From Bacteroidota bacterium (GTDB lineage Bacteria; Bacteroidota; Bacteroidia; Chitinophagales; Saprospiraceae), in assembly GCA_024743405.1 (NCBI GenBank), contig JANSWP010000009.1, positions 62,001 to 126,000 on the forward strand: a stretch of DNA of 64,000 nt. Direction: 5' to 3'. Below, one piece after another: positions 63,928-64,000 of this stretch. Numbering within the stretch: the first letter of the stretch is position 1; each line of letters begins with the position of its first letter. Made by a program: the position numbers and the translations under genes. Under the pieces are notes generated by a model. The model saw nothing but the letters and a program-made list of their open reading frames with translations. It was not told the origin of the DNA and searched no databases.

Positions 63928-64000
63928 ATGAAGTTTTGTAGTAATTGTGGGACAAAAGAACCTGTATTTAAAATTCCAAAAGGTGACAATCGTCCTCGTT
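63928..64000 (+). CDS. NUDIX hydrolase, N-terminus (cut by window edge)
   Basis: 24 complete codons: MKFCSNCGTKEPVFKIPKGD and NRPR, running off the window. The CxxC zinc-ribbon half-site and the IPxGDNRPR pattern are those of NUDIX hydrolases with an N-terminal zinc ribbon. The NUDIX box itself is outside the window. Translationally close to kdsB (12-base gap), so co-transcription is likely. Confidence 0.6.
   Translation, partial: MKFCSNCGTKEPVFKIPKGDNRPR

Overview
The window looks like a chromosomal segment of a low-GC member of the Bacteroidota, probably a Saprospiraceae-like lineage. The evidence is the protein content: type IX secretion (T9SS) C-terminal sorting domains, a PorP/SprF protein, a GldM C-terminal-like protein, bacteroidete 7TM-AraC and DUF5683/DUF4112 proteins, a SusC-type 'VVVTG' motif, and an arginine operon that uses the acyl-ornithine carbamoyltransferase type. 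The lineage is inference; no rRNA or tRNA gene was seen.

Layout. 0-3.4 kb: 5' part of PEP carboxylase, a Tat-like dienelactone hydrolase and a bestrophin-like channel. 3.4-11.8 kb: a leftward, apparently complete arginine operon (GNAT acyltransferase, argG, argC, argD, argF', argB, argE', argH). 12-19 kb: AraC regulator, M24 peptidase, T9SS-exported arylsulfotransferase-like protein, GldM-C-like orphan, Lrp regulator divergent from marC. 19-25 kb: KASIII, fatty-acid hydroxylase, DEAD-box helicase, M23 lipoprotein, anti-sigma-like protein, ECF sigma factor. 26.3-28.3 kb: a decayed IS3-like element abutting the C-terminal remnant of a CHAT protein. 28-36 kb: EttA, cyclophilin, DUF4112, a DevBCA/MacAB-like exporter and a GshB-like ATP-grasp enzyme preceded by a small ORF. 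36-43.8 kb: a 2144-residue T9SS metalloprotease and an OmpA lipoprotein. 44-51 kb: GH32 lipoprotein, then a VWA protein divergent from a sigma factor and a membrane-anchored TonB_C protein. 51-64 kb: TetR/acyl-CoA dehydrogenase, PorP/SprF, Lrp, TraB, DUF5683-parB, ACP, two thioredoxin-fold proteins, LysM/RlpA-like protein, kdsB and the start of a NUDIX gene.

The most striking non-coding content is a population of intergenic inverted-repeat elements of about 150-165 bp. At least eight loci share a near-constant ~50-nt hairpin core (consensus CGTTAAAAATACTCGCC ... CTTTTTGCCTCG), but the flanking inverted arms belong to several unrelated subfamilies. One arm type ends in TAAGTAAGTGCTTGGACAG and repeatedly lies flush against stop codons. 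Two copies around 20.5 and 23.2 kb are nearly identical and inverted, and a second repeat type is inverted at 14.9 and 22.8 kb. I see no CRISPR array and no prophage.

The best candidate for an undescribed protein system is the divergent VWA / sigma / TonB_C locus (45.8-50.4 kb). Two of its proteins carry a CarboxypepD_reg-like domain followed by a SusC-style TonB-box-like motif although neither is a receptor barrel, and one also has a TonB C-terminal domain behind an anti-sigma-like N-terminus.
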